A stretch of DNA of 7,601 nucleotides from positions 1 through 7,601 of the forward strand of contig DATBDM010000064.1 in the NCBI GenBank assembly GCA_036269915.1, written 5' to 3'. Position numbers and translations under genes: made by a program. Below, one piece after another: positions 5,260 to 7,601 of the stretch; within the stretch, counting starts at the first letter, position 1; the number at the start of each line of letters is the position of its first letter. Source of the DNA: DATBDM01 sp036269915. GTDB taxonomy: Bacteria > Actinomycetota > Thermoleophilia > Solirubrobacterales > Solirubrobacteraceae. Under the pieces are notes generated by a model. The model ran no database searches and was not told the DNA's origin. It saw only the letters and a list, made by a program, of their open reading frames with translations.

Positions 5260-6023
5260 CGCGCCGCGATGCGCGCGAGGAGGCGGTCCTGCACCGCGCG
5301 GGCGGCATCGATCGGCATGCCGCCCACCAGCATCGAGAACGCGACGGCCCTGCCGGAACGGGTCGTGCAGTATCCCGAGAGGGCCGAGGCGAGCGTGCGC
5401 AGGAAGAGGGTGCCGGTCTTGCCGTGGCATCGCCCGGCCGCGGCGGTGCCGCGCATCCGGTAGGCGAGGGTGCCGGTACGCCCCGCGACGGGCAGGGCTC
5501 GCCTGAAGCCGTGGAAGCCGCGGACGTGTCGCATGGCGAGCAGGAAGCGAACCAGCTGGCGGGTGGTGGTGCGGTTCGCGGGGTCGAGGCCGGCGCCGTC
5601 CCGCAGCCGGACGCTGACCCCGACCGAGCGGGCGAACTGCACGGCATCGCGGACGCCTGCGCGGGCGTTGCCGTGGCCGAGTCGCGCGGCCAGCTGCTCC
5701 GCGAGCAGGTTGTCCGACGGTCGCAGGATCGCGGCCAGCGTGGAGGCCACCGCGTCGCCCCAGCGATGCGCGGCGGCCCCGGTGATGAACAGCTTCGTGT
5801 TCGACGCGAGGACGCGGCGCGTGCCCGGCCGGCGGGCGTAGAGCTCTCGGCCGGTGTGGACGTCGGCGACGACGACGCTGGCGTGCCGGCCGGCCGGCAC
5901 GGCCGCGCGATCCAGCGCCGTCACCGTCCGCTCGGAATAGCGGTAGGGGCGGGCGGCGGCGGGAGCGGCGGGCGCGATCAGGACGACCGCAGCGAGGGCT
6001 GCGACAACCGGGGAGCGGAGCAT
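5256..6023 (-). CDS. Compact PBP4-type D-alanyl-D-alanine carboxypeptidase/endopeptidase (peptidase family S13)
   Basis: This 255-residue exported penicillin-binding protein would trim or cut peptidoglycan cross-links outside the membrane. A signal peptide is clear: MLRS, a hydrophobic core, then a cut near APAAAR (20-25). All three active-site motifs are present: SNTK (74-77, nucleophile Ser74), SDN (103-105) and KTG (202-204). The S13-typical DGAGLDPANRTT (142-153) and GRTGTLAYRMRGTAAAGR (181-198) are also there. Family members usually exceed 400 residues because large domains are inserted between the SxxK and SxN motifs. Here only about 25 residues separate these motifs, so the inserted domains are missing while the catalytic core is complete. 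The ATG lies 2 nt after the stop of the ParB-like gene, so it is the third gene of the minus-strand operon. Its stop overlaps that of the convergent regulator. Confidence 0.9.
   Translation of the reverse strand: MLRSPVVAALAAVVLIAPAAPAAARPYRYSERTVTALDRAAVPAGRHASVVVADVHTGRELYARRPGTRRVLASNTKLFITGAAAHRWGDAVASTLAAILRPSDNLLAEQLAARLGHGNARAGVRDAVQFARSVGVSVRLRDGAGLDPANRTTTRQLVRFLLAMRHVRGFHGFRRALPVAGRTGTLAYRMRGTAAAGRCHGKTGTLFLRTLASALSGYCTTRSGRAVAFSMLVGGMPIDAARAVQDRLLARIAAR
5882..5901. repeat. 20-bp perfect palindrome inside the carboxypeptidase gene
   Basis: CGTGCCGGCC is followed directly by its reverse complement GGCCGGCACG. It falls in codons for about residues 41-47 of the PBP4-like protein (around PAGRHA). 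The palindrome is exact. Given the base composition, one this long is somewhat unexpected in 7.6 kb but could arise by chance. It may be a protein-binding site, a restriction/methylation target or an mRNA hairpin; no function is shown. Confidence 0.35.
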
Positions 6024-6025
6024 GG

Positions 6026-6490
6026 CTACGCGGCCCGGCGCTCGGAATCGTCGCCTGCGCGGTTCGCCCCGGCCGTAGGGCTCACCCAGGCGTCGATGAC
6101 GTCGTGCCCCAGCGCGCGGGCAACCGACACGCGGTGGCGTCCGTCGAGGACGTAGTAGCCGTCGGGCCGCTCGATCACGGTGATCGGCGGGAGCGACCGG
6201 CCGGCGCGGTGGGCGCGCGCGATCCGCTGCCAGCGGGAGGCGATGCGATCGGTCGCCGGCCGGAACCGGGCATCGAAGTCCTTGGTGGGGTCGACGGTGC
6301 CGACGATCGCGGGGAGCGGGATCGGCCGCAGTCGCGCCGGCCGCCGCGACAGCGCGGCGACGGCCTCGAGATCACGCGGCCGGCACGCGACGCGGTGACC
6401 CTTGAGCCACCGCCACGCGCGCCCGGCTCGCTGCCGCCGGCGCGCGCGCCGGAAGTCGGCGAGCGCGTCGAGCGCGGCGATCGTGCTCAC
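6026..6490 (-). CDS. Short ParB/sulfiredoxin-fold domain protein without DNA-binding domain
   Basis: This 154-residue protein begins with a basic helical segment (about 11-35, RRARRRQRAGRAWRWLKG). It continues into a ParB N-terminal/sulfiredoxin-like domain: SLPPITVIERPDGYYVLDGR (99-118) and then HRVSVARALGHDVIDAWV, where DGRHR (116-120) takes the place of the ParB box that binds nucleotide. No helix-turn-helix or dimerisation domain follows, so it is not a chromosome-partition ParB. Related short stand-alone proteins are common in actinobacteria, to my knowledge without an established role; nucleotide binding is a possible inference. The start is the GTG at 6490, whose GTGA overlaps the stop of the aldo/keto reductase; the longer open frame upstream only shadows that gene. 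It is the middle gene of a tightly packed minus-strand operon with the reductase and the carboxypeptidase. Confidence 0.85.
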   Translation of the reverse strand: MSTIAALDALADFRRARRRQRAGRAWRWLKGHRVACRPRDLEAVAALSRRPARLRPIPLPAIVGTVDPTKDFDARFRPATDRIASRWQRIARAHRAGRSLPPITVIERPDGYYVLDGRHRVSVARALGHDVIDAWVSPTAGANRAGDDSERRAA

Positions 6491-7350
6491 GTGAGCGCGG
6501 TGTCGGGAGGGACGAAGGCGAACACGTCGGGGTTCGCGCCGGTCCTGCCGGCCTCGCCGGCGTCGAGCGCGGCGATCCGCTCCATGTCCGCCGGCTCGAG
6601 CTCGAAGTCGAACAGCGCGAAGTTCTCCTGGATGCGCGCGGGCGTCGTCGACTTGGGGAACACGATGTTGCCGCGCTGGAGATGCCAGCGGAGGACCACC
6701 TGGGCCGGCGAGGAGCCGAGCCGTTCGGCGATCGCGGTGATGACCGGATCGCCGAGTACCTCGCCTTGCGCGATCGGTGACCATGCCTCGGTCGCGATGC
6801 CGTGCGCCTCGCCGTACGCGCGGACGGCGTCGTTGAGGAAGTAGGGGTGAAGCTCGATCTGGTTGACCGCCGGGATGACGTCGCCGGCGGCCAGGATGCG
6901 CTCGAGGTGGACGATCTGGAAGTTCGAGACGCCGATCGAGCGGGCGCGTCCGTCCTGGGCGAGCTCCTCGAGCGTCTTCCACGTCGACTCGAAGTCGCCG
7001 TCGTAGAGCGTCGGGAGCGGCCAGTGGATGAGGAACAGATCGACGTAGTCGGAGCCGAGCGCCGAGAGGGTGCGATCGAACGCGCGGCGGGCGTCGTCGG
7101 GGCGATGGAACCCGTTGTCGAGCTTGCTGGTGATGAAGACGTCGGCGCGGTCGAGCCCGGAGGCGCGGACGGCGTCTCCCACGCCCTGCTCGTTGCGGTA
7201 CATCTCGGCGGTGTCGATGTGCCGGTACCCGATCTCCAGCGCCGTCTCGACCGCTCGGGCGGTCTCAGCAGGGTCGATCTGGAAGACACCGAAGCCCAGC
7301 CGGGGAATGGCGCGGCCGTCGTTGAGCTCGATGGCGGGAACGGAACGCAT
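6487..7350 (-). CDS. Aldo/keto reductase (2,5-diketo-D-gluconate reductase-like)
   Basis: This 287-residue cytoplasmic NADPH-dependent oxidoreductase would reduce aldehydes or ketones. The TIM-barrel signatures are complete: GYRHIDTAEMYRNEQGVGDA (41-60) with catalytic Asp46 and Tyr51, Lys76 in ITSKL, and His109 in LIHWP. Further signatures are IGVSNF (139-144), NQIELHPY (163-170) and the cofactor-binding FPKSTTPARIQEN (231-243). Length and motif order match the short bacterial AKR5-like enzymes such as diketogluconate reductases and methylglyoxal reductases; the true substrate is unknown. The ATG at 7350 gives the conserved N-terminus (IPRLGFGVFQ), although no good ribosome site is visible. 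It is the first gene of the operon with the ParB-like protein and the PBP4-like carboxypeptidase. Its promoter should lie in the region upstream of 7350. Confidence 0.96.
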   Translation of the reverse strand: MRSVPAIELNDGRAIPRLGFGVFQIDPAETARAVETALEIGYRHIDTAEMYRNEQGVGDAVRASGLDRADVFITSKLDNGFHRPDDARRAFDRTLSALGSDYVDLFLIHWPLPTLYDGDFESTWKTLEELAQDGRARSIGVSNFQIVHLERILAAGDVIPAVNQIELHPYFLNDAVRAYGEAHGIATEAWSPIAQGEVLGDPVITAIAERLGSSPAQVVLRWHLQRGNIVFPKSTTPARIQENFALFDFELEPADMERIAALDAGEAGRTGANPDVFAFVPPDTALT

Positions 7351-7455
7351 GAGGGCGCAGTCTGGGGCGAGCCCAGCGGTTCCTGAGAGGCGTTTCCGAT
7401 CAAGCGGAGGCTCGGCCCTGTCGAACCCGCGCGACGGTCCGGCATGGTGGCTGGC
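7351..7455. promoter_or_regulatory. Divergent intergenic region, expected to hold two promoters
   Basis: These 105 nt separate the start codons of the reductase operon (minus) and the right-edge gene (plus), so promoters for both directions should lie here. I see no clean -35/-10 pair. A small hairpin (CTGGG 7362-7366 with CCCAG 7372-7376) lies 11 nt before the reductase ATG and would fall in its leader. The assignment rests on position only. Confidence 0.35.
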
Positions 7456-7601
7456 ATGAACCGCGAACGCACACGTGCCTATACCCGGTTGATGGGGACG
7501 CTTGAGGATGTGGGTCCGGCGAAGTTGCTCTCGCCGGAGTTGGCGCGGATCCGGTTTGCGGCGGATTCGTTGCTGTTTTGTGGCGACATCGCTCGTGATG
7601 T
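7456..7601 (+). CDS. N-terminal start of an unrecognised protein (3' truncated by window), atypical codon use
   Basis: From ATG 7456 the frame is open to the right edge and gives 48 residues: MNRERTRAYTRLMGTLEDVG, then …SPELARIRFAADSLLFCGDIARD. An in-frame ATG at 7444 would add four residues; neither start has a convincing ribosome site (GGTGG at 7446-7450 is near 7456). The visible part looks soluble, with a basic head and a helical, leucine-containing segment holding one Cys. Only 34 of 48 codons end in G or C and 12 end in T; four of seven leucines use TTG, a codon that is scarce in the other genes. This suggests a different origin or a different expression class. I do not recognise a family from this fragment. 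Confidence 0.6.
   Translation, partial: MNRERTRAYTRLMGTLEDVGPAKLLSPELARIRFAADSLLFCGDIARD

Noticed and set aside
4486..5430. Minus-strand frame of 314 residues opposite the regulator
   Set aside because: Low-complexity antisense product; the plus strand shows a full LuxR-type HTH.
6491..6982. Upstream extension of the ParB-like protein to a 318-residue frame
   Set aside because: The added part lies entirely over the reductase gene in another frame and is Arg-rich. The GTG at 6490 forms a natural GTGA junction.
6372..7472. Minus-strand frame of 366 residues over the reductase
   Set aside because: The product is Ser/Arg/Pro-rich; the correct reductase frame has every family motif.
1..7601. 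CRISPR array, tRNA/rRNA genes, insertion sequence or toxin-antitoxin pair
   Set aside because: I looked for regularly spaced repeats, transposase motifs with flanking inverted repeats, and conserved RNA gene stretches, and saw none.

Overview
The window is very GC-rich, with codons that overwhelmingly end in G or C. Gene density is high: genes overlap by 4 nt or are spaced by 2 nt. Together with Arg/Ala-rich proteins, this points to a high-GC actinobacterium. The flavour of the small proteins and of the ParB-like gene suggests the Solirubrobacterales/Thermoleophilia side of the phylum, but that placement is inference. No rRNA, tRNA, CRISPR array, insertion sequence or prophage signature was seen.

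Layout. Positions 1-134 hold the 3' end of an unrecognised plus-strand gene. A long bulged hairpin (161-213) separates it from a convergent minus-strand unit. That unit is a hyaluronan-synthase-like processive family-2 glycosyltransferase (253-1503), probably preceded by a small basic ORF (1484-1735) that overlaps its start. Divergent from this, on the plus strand, are a CaCA-type cation/proton or sodium/calcium exchanger (1800-3080) and an HtrA/DegP-like membrane-anchored PDZ serine protease (3077-4114), joined by an ATGA stop/start overlap. A small predicted protein (4208-4417) and a LuxR/NarL-type response regulator with a degenerate receiver domain (4465-5259) follow on the same strand.

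The response regulator converges tail-to-tail on a three-gene minus-strand operon, and the two stop codons share one CTAG. In order of transcription the operon encodes an aldo/keto reductase (7350-6487), a short ParB/sulfiredoxin-fold protein (6490-6026, GTGA overlap with the reductase) and a compact penicillin-binding-protein-4-type D-Ala-D-Ala carboxypeptidase (6023-5256, 2 nt downstream). A further plus-strand gene starts near 7456 and runs off the window; its codon use is visibly different (more T-ending codons and TTG).

Functionally, much of the window concerns the cell envelope: polysaccharide synthesis/export, ion exchange, extracytoplasmic proteolysis and peptidoglycan trimming. No single well-known pathway ties the genes together. 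The most unusual points are the receiver that keeps its phosphoacceptor Asp but lacks the acidic pair and the conserved Lys, the exchanger-protease translational coupling, the domain-stripped PBP4, the HAS-like synthase without visible partner genes, and the codon shift at the right edge.
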